Shown here piece after piece: positions 36,697 to 44,535 of a stretch of 64,000 nucleotides of DNA (positions are counted from its first letter, which is position 1; every line of letters starts with the position of its first letter). Made by a program: the position numbers and the translations under genes. The notes below the pieces were generated by a model, which saw nothing but the letters and a program-made list of their open reading frames with translations, was not told where the DNA came from and did no database searches. The DNA comes from SZUA-36 sp963753105 (GTDB lineage Bacteria > Pseudomonadota > Gammaproteobacteria > Xanthomonadales > SZUA-36). The stretch covers positions 310,001 through 374,000 of the forward strand of contig CAVWBD010000003.1 in the NCBI GenBank assembly GCA_963753105.1, read 5' to 3'.

Positions 36697-37515
36697 ATGC
36701 AACGTTTATTTTCCGCTGTAGTTGTTTTGCTGTTTTCCGCATCCGCACTGGCCGGTGGACACACCCTCGCAGAGCGCGTCGCCAAGGGCATGGAAGGCGA
36801 ACATCGTTCCGAGGCCAACATCGCCCGCAACCAGTACCGCCACCCGGTCGAAACCCTGACTTTCTTCGGTATCGAGGATGGCATGACCGTGATGGAAATC
36901 TGGCCCGGTGGTGGCTGGTACACAGAAGTGTTGGCCCCGGCCATGCGCGATCACGGCAAACTGGTGGTCGCCAACTGGGATCCTGCTGTCGAAGGACAGT
37001 CAAAATACCGTTATTCACTGCCCGAGAAGATGAAGGAAACCTTTGCCAATAATCCCGGCGTCTATGACCAGGTGGAAACCGTCTATTTTTCACCACCTGA
37101 ATCCGCTTCCCTGGGCGAGGCTGGTTCCGTTGATATGGTGGTGACCTTCCGCAACACCCATGGCTGGGTCAATGCTGGGCAGGCGCAGGATATTTATAGT
37201 GAGTTTGCCCGTGTCCTGAAGCCCGGTGGGATCCTCGGTGTGGTTCAGCACCGTGCTGAGGCTGGCACCGATCCGGCGGTAACCGCAAAGATGGGCTATG
37301 TGTCTGAAGAAGCAATCAAGGCATTTGCCGCCAATGCAGGCCTGGAGTTCGAGGAGGGTTCGGAAGTCAACGCCAACCCGAAGGATACCAAGGACTATGA
37401 AAAAGGTGTCTGGACCTTGCCGCCGACCCTTCGCCTGAAGGATGTCGACAAGGAAAAATACCTGGCCATTGGCGAAAGTGACCGCATGACGCTCAGGTTC
37501 AGAAAACCACAATAA
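36697..37515 (+). CDS. exported class I methyltransferase-like protein
   Basis: A 272-residue protein with a Sec signal (MQRLFSAVVVLLFSASALAG) and a methyltransferase-like domain. NQYRHPVETLTFFGIEDGMT leads into the SAM motif VMEIWPGGGWYTEVL, then VVTFRNTHGWVN and ILGVVQHRAEAG. This predicted methyltransferase group is common in proteobacteria and uncharacterised. Export of a SAM-dependent enzyme is odd because SAM is cytoplasmic, so it may bind something else. A perfect AAGGAGG lies before the ATG at 36697. It is followed after 11 nt by the acyltransferase gene. Confidence 0.85.
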   Translation: MQRLFSAVVVLLFSASALAGGHTLAERVAKGMEGEHRSEANIARNQYRHPVETLTFFGIEDGMTVMEIWPGGGWYTEVLAPAMRDHGKLVVANWDPAVEGQSKYRYSLPEKMKETFANNPGVYDQVETVYFSPPESASLGEAGSVDMVVTFRNTHGWVNAGQAQDIYSEFARVLKPGGILGVVQHRAEAGTDPAVTAKMGYVSEEAIKAFAANAGLEFEEGSEVNANPKDTKDYEKGVWTLPPTLRLKDVDKEKYLAIGESDRMTLRFRKPQ

Positions 37516-37526
37516 AGCCCGGACCG

Positions 37527-38450
37527 ATGCTGAGGAAACTGCGTTACGCCCTGCAGGGCAGCATCGCACTGCTGGTTGTCTCTACAAGCACCATCGTGGT
37601 GACGGTGGTGCTTTTTTTCCTGTCATTCATCAAGTTCCTGGCGCCCAGGGGCCGGTTGCGAAATTCCGTGACCCGGCTGTTTTCCTGGCTTGCCGAGTTA
37701 TGGATTTCGGTCAATAAATTTGTAATTTGGTTTTATCGGGGGATGGAGTGGGACATTAGCCTGCCGGATGGAATTGATCACGGTGGCCGCTACCTGGTGT
37801 TCTGCAACCACCAGTCGTGGGTCGATATCGTCGTATTGCAGCATTGCCTGAACCGCCGCGCCCCGTTTATGCGCTTTTTGCTCAAGCAACAACTGATCTG
37901 GGTGCCTTTCCTGGGTTTTGCCTGGTGGGCGCTGGACATGGCATTTTTGAAACGCTACAGCAGGGAAGAACTGCTCAGGAACCCGTCCCTGGCCGGCAAG
38001 GATTTGGAGAACGCCGCACGGGCCTGTGAAAAGCTCAAGCACATCCCGGTGTCCATGATGACTTTTCCCGAGGGCACCCGATTCACACACGACAAATGGC
38101 AAAAGCAGGGATCCCCTCATAAGCACCTGCTGAAACCGCGGTTTGGTGGCATCGGGCAGGTGCTCTACTCGTTTGATGACGCCCTGGACAGCCTGATCGA
38201 TGTGACCATCATCTACCCGGATGGCACACCTAACATTTGGCAACTGCTTTCGGGGCAGATACGAAAAATTTCTGTCGACATCCGCTTACGCCCGATTGAT
38301 GCCGATATACGCGGCTATAACTTCCGCACCGACAGCGCCGCTAAGAACCGCCTGAAAGACTGGGTAAACAACATCTGGGAAGAAAAAGACGCTTTCATCT
38401 CCTATGCTTTGGAAATGGAAACGCAAACATCCGCCAAGGCGGATCAATAA
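37527..38450 (+). CDS. lysophospholipid acyltransferase, YihG/PlsC family
   Basis: A 307-residue membrane acyltransferase. After an N-terminal hydrophobic segment (GSIALLVVSTSTIVVTVVLF) come the four acyltransferase motifs: FCNHQSWVDIVV (NHx4D catalytic), FLLKQQLIWVPFLGFAWWAL, MTFPEGTRFT (substrate binding) and VTIIYPDGTPN. The overall pattern matches E. coli YihG, an alternative 1-acyl-glycerol-3-phosphate acyltransferase, more than PlsC itself. It would add the second acyl chain in phospholipid synthesis or remodelling. It sits in a same-strand run with an exported methyltransferase-like protein and a DUF2189 membrane protein. Confidence 0.88.
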   Translation: MLRKLRYALQGSIALLVVSTSTIVVTVVLFFLSFIKFLAPRGRLRNSVTRLFSWLAELWISVNKFVIWFYRGMEWDISLPDGIDHGGRYLVFCNHQSWVDIVVLQHCLNRRAPFMRFLLKQQLIWVPFLGFAWWALDMAFLKRYSREELLRNPSLAGKDLENAARACEKLKHIPVSMMTFPEGTRFTHDKWQKQGSPHKHLLKPRFGGIGQVLYSFDDALDSLIDVTIIYPDGTPNIWQLLSGQIRKISVDIRLRPIDADIRGYNFRTDSAAKNRLKDWVNNIWEEKDAFISYALEMETQTSAKADQ

Positions 38451-38469
38451 CCCGGATGGTGTTTTGCCT

Positions 38470-39261
38470 ATGACTGAACCGACGAAGCCCGAAGACCGCA
38501 TACCACCCAAAACCCTGATCGCACCCAGCCACTCCTTGAGCGCCGGCGCCGCGTTCGGCTGGCTAAGGATCGGTTGGCAGGATTTCATGCGCGCAAAGCG
38601 GGTCAGCCTGATCTACGGTTTTTTTGTTTTTCTTCTGTGTGCATTTATCGCCTTGCTGGCCTGGAAGCTGGGTGGTTACGTGTTACTGATTTCTGTGCTT
38701 TCCGGTTTTGTGTTTATCGCGCCGTTGCTGGCTTTTGGACTATATTCGGTCAGCCGCCAGCTATGCGAGGGCAGGGAACCGAGTCTCGGCAGCACGTTTC
38801 GAGCGATAAAGCGACCGCTGGGCAACGCCATGGTCTATACCCTCGTTTTACTGGTCGTGTTTTTGCTGTGGGCGCGGGCTGGCATGATGGTGCAGGTGTT
38901 CTTCCCGCTCGGTGGTGATCCTGATTGGGGAAAAATCCTGCTGTTTCTCGGCATTGGCTCCGCGGTGGGCTCCATTTTTGCCTGTGTCAGTTTTGCCACC
39001 AGCGTATTCTCATTGCCGATGCTGGCCAACCGCGACATCGATGTCGTTACCGCCGTGCTTTCCAGTATTAATGCCGTATTGAAAAACAAGCCCGCCATGC
39101 TCGTATGGGCATTCCTGATCTGCGTTCTGACAGCGGTCGGCTTCCTGACAGCCGGTCTCGGCCTGATCATCATCATTCCGTGGCTGGCCTACGCCACCTG
39201 GCGTGGTTACCGCGCCGCGCTGGACCCGTCCGGCTGGCCGATATTGCCTGAGGATCATTAA
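38470..39261 (+). CDS. DUF2189-family integral membrane protein
   Basis: A 263-residue inner-membrane protein with about six helices. The DUF2189 features are a conserved cytoplasmic start (AAFGWLRIGWQDFMRAKRVS), SGFVFIAPLLAFGLYSVSR, FSLPMLANRDIDVVTAVLSS and the end IIPWLAYATWRGYRAALDPS. The function is unknown; in other genomes it often lies near respiratory or lipid genes. It starts 19 nt after the acyltransferase stop and is probably in the same operon. TTG six bases upstream is an alternative start. A terminator oriented for the converging reductase gene follows. Confidence 0.83.
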   Translation: MTEPTKPEDRIPPKTLIAPSHSLSAGAAFGWLRIGWQDFMRAKRVSLIYGFFVFLLCAFIALLAWKLGGYVLLISVLSGFVFIAPLLAFGLYSVSRQLCEGREPSLGSTFRAIKRPLGNAMVYTLVLLVVFLLWARAGMMVQVFFPLGGDPDWGKILLFLGIGSAVGSIFACVSFATSVFSLPMLANRDIDVVTAVLSSINAVLKNKPAMLVWAFLICVLTAVGFLTAGLGLIIIIPWLAYATWRGYRAALDPSGWPILPEDH

Positions 39262-39282
39262 TAAACGGGGTCTGCCCCAATT

Positions 39283-39312
39283 AAAAAAAACAGGCGGCCC
39301 GAAGGCCGCCTG
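39283..39312 (-). terminator. terminator for the ferredoxin reductase transcript
   Basis: On the minus strand CAGGCGGCC-TTCG-GGCCGCCTG is followed by eight T: a 9-bp perfect stem with a stable tetraloop. It may also help stop the plus-strand operon. Confidence 0.88.
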
Positions 39313-39462
39313 CCTGCAACCTCATACGCATATGTGCATGCGCCACAGAAGAAGGGGGGACTGTGACGAGGTTACATACTAAGCATAAGTCAAAATTGGC
39401 CGATTTCAACCAGGCGTGGGTTGCTCAAGCCAGGTGGAGCAGAAATTACGACAAAAGGTTGT

Positions 39463-40497
39463 CTACCCAGTGTCTTCTTCCAGCCCCAGGCGCTTGTGCA
39501 TGATCGGGCTGGTGGTGGTGTATTGCAAAAACACCCTTTTGGCCGGATCCAGGTGTTTTTGTACGGCAAATGCAGCCAGCGCAGCCTCGTGAAAACCGCT
39601 CAGTATCAGCTTCTTTTTGCCGGGGTAGGTATTGATGTCACCGACCGCAAAAATACCTGCCTCGCTGGTCTGGAACTTCTCGGTATCGACGACGATCTGG
39701 CGTTTTTCGATATCGAGACCCCACTCTGCGATTGGCCCGAGATTGGGCGACAGGCCCCAGAATACGCACACCTGTTCGGCACGCACGTCGTGCATCTCGC
39801 CCTCCAGGTCCGCGATGCGCAGGCCCCGGAATTGCCCGTCGTCGATCAGCACCTCGCGCACCATGCCGTTGAGTTCCCTGATTTTGCCCGCTGCGGCCAG
39901 GGTCTTCATCTTTTTGACCGACGCGGGCTGGCCACGGTATTCCGTCCGGCGGTGCACCAGTGTCAGACTGTTGGCCTTGTCTTGTAGTTCCAGCGCCCAG
40001 TCCAGCGCGGAATCACCACCGCCCAGGATGATGATGTCCTTGCCAGCGAAGTCCCCCGGCCGTGTGACACGGTAATGCACGTTACGGCCTTCATAATCAG
40101 CCGCACCCGGTGTGCGCAGCTTGCGTGGCTGGAATGCGCCAAGACCGGCCGCGATGATCACGCAGGCCGTGTCAAACTCGGTGCCGGCATTGGTACGCAG
40201 TGTAAAACGCCCGTCATCGCGGCGTTGTAACTCGGTAACGGTCTGGGAGAAGTGGAACTGCGCATGGAACGGCTCGATCTGCTGCATCAACCGGTCCACC
40301 AGCTCCTGGCCGCCGATCACCGGGTAAGCCGGGATATCGTAAATCGGCTTTTCCGGGTACAGCTCGGCACACTGGCCGCCGACACGCGGCAGGGCGTCCA
40401 CCACGTGCGCCTGGATCCCCAGCAGGCCCAGTTCAAAGACCTGGAACAGACCGGCAGGACCGGCACCGATAATGACTACTTCTGTTTGGATTGGCAT
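39463..40497 (-). CDS. ferredoxin/flavodoxin--NADP+ reductase, thioredoxin-reductase type
   Basis: A 344-residue FAD and NAD(P)H-binding flavoprotein: FAD motif IIGAGPAGLFQVFELG, GGQCAELYPEKPIYDIPAYP (a hallmark of this subgroup), NADPH motif IIILGGGDSALDWALEL with HRR (LVHRRTEYRG), and AVGDINTYPGKKKLILSGFHEAAL. It lacks the CxxC of true thioredoxin reductases, placing it with the YumC-like ferredoxin-NADP+ reductases. It would reduce ferredoxin or flavodoxin with NADPH or the reverse. The gene stands alone and ends in a strong terminator, divergent from ung. Confidence 0.92.
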   Translation of the reverse strand: MPIQTEVVIIGAGPAGLFQVFELGLLGIQAHVVDALPRVGGQCAELYPEKPIYDIPAYPVIGGQELVDRLMQQIEPFHAQFHFSQTVTELQRRDDGRFTLRTNAGTEFDTACVIIAAGLGAFQPRKLRTPGAADYEGRNVHYRVTRPGDFAGKDIIILGGGDSALDWALELQDKANSLTLVHRRTEYRGQPASVKKMKTLAAAGKIRELNGMVREVLIDDGQFRGLRIADLEGEMHDVRAEQVCVFWGLSPNLGPIAEWGLDIEKRQIVVDTEKFQTSEAGIFAVGDINTYPGKKKLILSGFHEAALAAFAVQKHLDPAKRVFLQYTTTSPIMHKRLGLEEDTG

Positions 40498-40615
40498 ATT
40501 AAGTTGTGTTTTTAGTGTGTTTATAAAATGCTAACTTGGGTCTAAGTGTATAGAATCAAGATAATAGGCGAGGGATATTTATTCCCGCTGTGTCTTGAAT
40601 GCATGGACAAGCCTT

Positions 40616-41305
40616 ATGAACGAAGCGAAGAAAGTCCAACTGCACGAATCCTGGCTGATGCGTTTACAGGATGAATTTGAGCAGGATTACATGCATCAAC
40701 TCCGCGAGTTCCTGATGATCCGGAAACAACACCGCGCCGTGATATACCCACCGGGCAAACAGATTTTTAATGCGCTTGATTCAACCCCTTTTGACCGGGT
40801 CCGTGTCGTAATCCTTGGCCAGGATCCATACCACGGACCGGGCCAGGCTCATGGTCTGTGCTTTTCCGTGCAGCCCGGTGTCAAGGTCCCACCGTCGCTC
40901 GTCAATATCTATCGCGAGATAGAGTCCGACCTGGGTATTGCGCCGCCACGGCATGGCTACCTGCAATCCTGGGCGGAGCAGGGTGTGTTGCTGCTCAACG
41001 CGGTGCTGACGGTGGAGCGTGGCCAGGCAGGTTCTCACCAGGGCAAGGGCTGGGAAAGATTTACCGATACCGTCGTGGAATTGCTGAACGAGGAAAGGGA
41101 AGGGCTGGTATTCATGCTGTGGGGTAATTATGCGAAGCAAAAAGGTGCAGTGATTAACCGGCGCAAGCACCTGGTATTGAACGCCCCGCACCCCTCACCG
41201 CTTTCTGCGCACCAGGGGTTCCTGGGTTGCCGGCACTTCTCCCAGGCCAATCAGTACCTGGAAGATCACGGCCAGCCACCCATTGACTGGTCGGTTCCGG
41301 AGTAA
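40616..41305 (+). CDS. ung: uracil-DNA glycosylase
   Basis: Removes uracil from DNA to start base excision repair. All family-1 motifs are present in 229 residues: catalytic Asp about 70 in GQDPYHGPGQAHGL, VPPSLVNIYREIESD, the uracil-binding stretch GVLLLNAVLTV, LVFMLWGNYA, and the minor-groove loop HPSPLSAHQGFLGC. Sequence and length agree with E. coli Ung. The ATG at 40616 is preferred; a TTG at 40595 is also in frame. Hairpin-repeat sequence begins 23 nt after the stop. Confidence 0.97.
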   Translation: MNEAKKVQLHESWLMRLQDEFEQDYMHQLREFLMIRKQHRAVIYPPGKQIFNALDSTPFDRVRVVILGQDPYHGPGQAHGLCFSVQPGVKVPPSLVNIYREIESDLGIAPPRHGYLQSWAEQGVLLLNAVLTVERGQAGSHQGKGWERFTDTVVELLNEEREGLVFMLWGNYAKQKGAVINRRKHLVLNAPHPSPLSAHQGFLGCRHFSQANQYLEDHGQPPIDWSVPE

Positions 41306-41327
41306 TCCCACCAGTAGCAACTCTTTG

Positions 41328-41550
41328 AGGGACGGTGACACAGGTATCTCCACCTGAGACACGCCGTTATGTTCAGGATGAACCGCAGATCGCGGGCTGG
41401 GCAGGGATTGTTCCCTACAATCCCCTGCATTTCCTCCATCCCTGGAGGTCAGACGCGCACGAGCGGAGGCTCCTACAAGGTGGCGCACGGATTCATGTGG
41501 GAGGCCGCTTGTGGGCGACATTCTGAGGATCATGATGCTGGTCGGCCCCA
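41328..41550. repeat. degenerate hairpin-element cluster
   Basis: Starts with a type B arm and core (GACACAGGTATCTCC, then ACCTGAGACACGCCG) continuing as TTATGTTCAGGATGAACC. After that come short hairpins whose loops carry CAGGGAT or ATCCCTG (GCAGGGATTGTTCCC, CCTCCATCCCTGGAGG). It ends with REP-like sequence (GGCTCCTACA, GTGGGAGGCCGCTTG, GGCCTCCTACAG). No matching closing arm is clear. It fills the gap between ung and the GFA gene; I see no gene in it. Confidence 0.65.
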
Positions 41551-41584
41551 AGGGGCCTCCTACAGTCGCAAGGCCTTTGCGCTT

Positions 41585-41995
41585 TTATCCGTCAATCTGC
41601 TTCAAGGAGTGATCGATCGGCATCCAGTCAACGTGCGCGTCGAAAAACACGTTGGCCAGGGGTTCACGGTCAATAGCATCATCGAAGCAGGCCAAGACGA
41701 TGTGCAATTCACCGGCCCAGCGTTCGGAGCGGAAAAACATCGTGCTGCCGCAATTTCGGCAAAAACCACGTTGCGCCCCGGGAGATGATTCATACCATTC
41801 GAGTTGCCCGCCATCCCCGGTGACACGGGTGCGGTCCTCATCGAAACCGACCCAGGTGACATAACCCGCACCATGCGCTTTTCTGCACATGCTGCAGTGG
41901 CAGTGTGCACACCATTTACTGGGTAACTCCGCGGCAAAGCGAACCGTGCCGCAAAGACAACTGCCGGCAACCATTCCGGATTGGTCCATGGTCAT
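41585..41995 (-). CDS. GFA-family (glutathione-dependent formaldehyde-activating-like) zinc protein
   Basis: A 136-residue protein with the zinc pattern of the GFA/Mss4-like fold: GSCLCGTVRF, then CAHCHCSMCRKAHGAG, then GFCRNCGSTMFF. The family name comes from an enzyme thought to join formaldehyde to glutathione; most members, including this short type, have no proven activity. Its ATG overlaps the stop of the MAPEG gene (ATGA, 41992-41995), showing tight coupling with another family linked to glutathione. A shared detoxification role is a reasonable inference, not shown. Confidence 0.88.
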   Translation of the reverse strand: MTMDQSGMVAGSCLCGTVRFAAELPSKWCAHCHCSMCRKAHGAGYVTWVGFDEDRTRVTGDGGQLEWYESSPGAQRGFCRNCGSTMFFRSERWAGELHIVLACFDDAIDREPLANVFFDAHVDWMPIDHSLKQIDG

Positions 41996-42429
41996 GCCTG
42001 GAAGATGATCCAGCCCAGTCGCACCCAGATCGCGGCCAATACCAGGCTGCTGAAAAAGAATGTCCAGAAGCGGTGCATGACCCGGTTGTAGGTGACATGG
42101 ATAAAGCTGTGTACAAATCTCGATGCCACGTATACCCAGGCCAGGACTACGATGATGCTGTCCTGCACCATCAGGATCAATGTCACCAGGATGGCCAGGT
42201 AAAACAGGACCGGGGCTTCGAACAGGTTGGCATAGTTGTTCGCCGCGCTTTCCGAATCCGTCAGTACGCCGTGGGTGCCCGAGCGCGTCTTCATGCGTTG
42301 AGGGTGGATGCGCTTGGACTTCATTTCGCTGACACGTTTCCGGTACATGATGATCATGACCACGAAAGTCAGGGCAACGTGTGCGAGCAGCGGTAACAGC
42401 AGGGGCTTGAAATACACATCTGTCTCCAA
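41992..42429 (-). CDS. MAPEG-family membrane protein
   Basis: A 145-residue four-helix inner-membrane protein of the MAPEG family (membrane-associated proteins in eicosanoid and glutathione metabolism). ANNYANLFEAPVLFYLAILV carries the conserved N-x-x-E-x-P motif, and WVYVASRFVHSFIHVTYNRV follows. Bacterial MAPEG proteins often have glutathione transferase or peroxidase activity, but many are untested. It is translationally coupled to the downstream GFA-type gene by an ATGA overlap. Confidence 0.9.
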   Translation of the reverse strand: METDVYFKPLLLPLLAHVALTFVVMIIMYRKRVSEMKSKRIHPQRMKTRSGTHGVLTDSESAANNYANLFEAPVLFYLAILVTLILMVQDSIIVVLAWVYVASRFVHSFIHVTYNRVMHRFWTFFFSSLVLAAIWVRLGWIIFQA

Positions 42430-42658
42430 TGCGGACGGACAAGTATATTTATCTTAGCAGAGCCTGTGGATTTGTGGGGCAGGTGCAGAACAGGGAAGGC
42501 GGGGCGGAAACTCGTTGCGGCGTTCCGGGCTGTGAAAACATCCGCGGCAAGTTCCCGCCCCATTCAATGAGCTATGTCTTCCGGCAGGTGGTCAGCCTGT
42601 AACACCGGTGCGGGCCCGATTGAATGAAAACCAGGAGCTTCTGAGTTACAGGCCCCTC

Positions 42659-42898
42659 TCACCAGTCATATCCTCTGCGGTGACGGTAAGACCTGTAGCG
42701 GACGCGTGGCTCGTAAATGGCTGCATCAATGATGGACCACAGGTGGATGATCCAGCCCAGCAGGATGACCCACAGCAGCACGGACATGACAAACATGAAA
42801 CCTGCCAGCAACCAACGCCCCTGCAACAACTGTCCGAGACCGGGAATAAAGAAACTGCACAAGGCGGCAATGACATTCCCTGCTGATCCACGACCCAT
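42659..42898 (-). CDS. small two-helix membrane protein of unknown function
   Basis: A 79-residue protein: NVIAALCSFFIPGLGQLLQG (helix with the PGLGQ(L/F)xxG motif found in TM2-like and related small membrane proteins), a second helix FMFVMSVLLWVILLGWIIHL, then an acidic/aromatic stretch and a basic, tyrosine-rich tail (RVRYRSYRHRRGYDW). AAAGGAG lies 7 nt before the ATG. Its role is unknown. It stands between the MAPEG gene (229 nt away, same strand) and the divergent DUF455 gene. Confidence 0.75.
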   Translation of the reverse strand: MGRGSAGNVIAALCSFFIPGLGQLLQGRWLLAGFMFVMSVLLWVILLGWIIHLWSIIDAAIYEPRVRYRSYRHRRGYDW

Positions 42899-43236
42899 AA
42901 GATACTCCTTTTACTGTGTACTCAAGCATGATGATGCAGGATTTGTGCCAAGCGACATAAAGAAAACCAGGCAGGCCGGGAAGCGTCTAACCACGTGGGA
43001 TTCAGGTACTTCAGGTATCCTGGGGAAGGCCAAGCAATAGGAAAAAGGCCAGAGCAAGCGTGCCGGGGAGATAAAGGTTGGCGAATTCCGCCACGCCCAC
43101 ATACAATCGTTAAGAATTCCGGAGGCTAGTACGCACCTCTTGCCAAGGACTAAGGCCATTAGCTGCGAGCTGCGCCTTGCCATGAACACTGACAAGTCAA
43201 CTGTATCCGCAATTATCATGCTGAAGGAGCACTATC
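42899..43236. other. intergenic region, nothing identified
   Basis: About 340 nt between divergent genes. It should hold both promoters. I found no gene, terminator or clear repeat; short open frames at 42911-43219 lack ribosome sites and mirror each other. Confidence 0.5.
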
Positions 43237-44031
43237 GTGGTTGCTTTATTTGAACAAACGGCGGAATGCCTGGCGATCACCTCACCCGAAGACAAATGCT
43301 GCGCCGTCACCGACCTCTGGTCCGCGGTCGAGGCCGGCCAGTATGAATTCGACCCGCACACCCCCGTCACCCCCATTGGCATGGCGGGGCACCCGGACAA
43401 ACCTGAATTGGTGGATCCATCGCAGGTCAAACGCCGTCGTCTCGGCAGCGAACAGGGCCGTGCCGCATTGGTCCACGCGATTGCACACATCGAGTTCAAC
43501 GCCATCAACCTGGCGCTGGATGCCGTCTACCGCTTCAGGGACATGCCCAGGCAATACTATTTCGATTGGCTGTCAGTGGCGGCTGACGAGGCACGTCACT
43601 ACCGCCTGCTGAGCCAGCGCCTGCATGCACTGGGTTTTGAATACGGGGATTTTCCGGCGCATAACGGTCTTTGGGAAATGGCCCAGCGCACCGCCGATGA
43701 CTGCATGAAACGGATGGCGCTGGTGCCGAGGGTGCTGGAGGCCAGGGGTCTCGATGTCACACCGGGCATGATCGAACGCCTGACCGGCGTTGGTGATATG
43801 GAAACAGTGCGGATTCTGAATGTCATCCTCGAAGAGGAAGTACGTCACGTCAAGATCGGCAGCCATTGGTTCCACGCCTGTTGTGACCAGCGTGGCCTGG
43901 AGGCCGAATCCACCTTCCTGGCGCTGTTGCGTGAGCATTTCAGCGGCCAGTTGAGAGGGCCTTTCAATATGCCTGCGCGCATGCAGGCGGGTTTCACACA
44001 ACGCGAAATGGACGCAATTGCCGCCCTTTAA
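43237..44031 (+). CDS. DUF455-family ferritin-like protein
   Basis: A 264-residue helical protein of the DUF455 group, related to the ferritin-like/MiaE fold. Potential di-iron ligands are ordered as expected: HAIAHIEFNAINLALDA, AADEARHYRLLSQRL, EARGLDVTPGMIERL and ILEEEVRHVKIGSHWF. A diiron oxygenase or hydroxylase function is plausible but unproven. The GTG start is supported by AAGGAG. Two REP copies begin 20 nt after its stop codon. Confidence 0.87.
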   Translation: MVALFEQTAECLAITSPEDKCCAVTDLWSAVEAGQYEFDPHTPVTPIGMAGHPDKPELVDPSQVKRRRLGSEQGRAALVHAIAHIEFNAINLALDAVYRFRDMPRQYYFDWLSVAADEARHYRLLSQRLHALGFEYGDFPAHNGLWEMAQRTADDCMKRMALVPRVLEARGLDVTPGMIERLTGVGDMETVRILNVILEEEVRHVKIGSHWFHACCDQRGLEAESTFLALLREHFSGQLRGPFNMPARMQAGFTQREMDAIAAL

Positions 44032-44051
44032 AATTCCTGGTGTGAGTGCGA

Positions 44052-44127
44052 GACCTGTAGGAGGGAGCAGCTTGGCTGCTCGCGATTTAGTCACCTGTAG
44101 GAGGGAGCGGCTTTGCTGCTCGCGATT
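44052..44127. repeat. two tandem REP-type palindromes
   Basis: ACCTGTAGGAGGGAGCAGCT, then TGGCTGCTCGCGATT, followed 6 nt on by a second copy with GCGGCTTTGCTGC. Each has the GTAGGAG head and a palindromic GAGCAGC/GCTGCTC body of bacterial REP elements. No REP transposase (RAYT) gene is in the window. Further copies in the opposite orientation are at 46408-46557. Confidence 0.85.
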
Positions 44128-44129
44128 GT

Positions 44130-44410
44130 GCCCAGCGGCGAAACAGGTGTACCCACCTGAGACACGCCGTTATGTTCAGGAGAAGGTGAGACCGGGGACC
44201 GGTCGAGAGGCCAGCCTGGGCTGTGAACGGTACTTCGCGATAGAGCACAGGGATGTGCGGCGCGAAGCATCCTTGTAGGCTCGGTCGCGACTTCCTCGGC
44301 AACTGCTCCTGCATGGCCCAAGCCACCCTCTTGCCGGGTTCCCGGGTTCACCTTGTCCCTTCAGTCGTGTCGCTCACGGTCCCGTGAGCAAACGCCCAGA
44401 CCCAGCGCCA
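44130..44410. repeat. composite hairpin element
   Basis: A type B-like arm (GGCGAAACAGGTGTACCCAC, then CTGAGAC) leads into the ACACGCCGTTATGTTCAGGA core variant. An extra hairpin module follows (CTTCGCGATAGAGCAC, loop AGGGAT, GTGCGGCGCGAAG), then the GTAGGCTCGGTCGCGACTTC module, CTGCTCC modules and GTCGTGTCGCTCACGGTCCC. It ends near the first attC site and looks like several nested elements. Confidence 0.7.
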
Positions 44411-44442
44411 GATGGTTACAGTAGGTAACCCAAAGAGTTTTG

Positions 44443-44529
44443 AATCAACGTTTTAGTCAAGCGGCGCAGAAAATCTGCGCCCGGTGAAGCCAGCTTTCTG
44501 GCTGAACATATTTGAACGACTGGTTAGCC
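44443..44529 (-). other. integron attC site (downstream of the methyltransferase cassette)
   Basis: On the minus strand it begins GGCTAACCAGTCGTTCAA and ends CGCCGCTTGACTAAAACGTT, then GATT, the paired outer arms of an attC (59-base element). The centre folds as GCCAG-AAAG-CTGGC and GGCGCAGATTTTCTGCGCC. The core GTTGATT departs from the GTTRRRY consensus at one position. Its orientation matches a cassette read on the minus strand, and it lies 6 nt past the methyltransferase stop codon, where a cassette attC should be. Confidence 0.8.
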
Positions 44530-44535
44530 AAGTAA

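Noticed and set aside
36325..37515. A 396-residue protein starting inside tesA
   Set aside because: The true start at 36697 has a perfect ribosome site and begins a signal peptide; the upstream part is an out-of-frame shadow of tesA.
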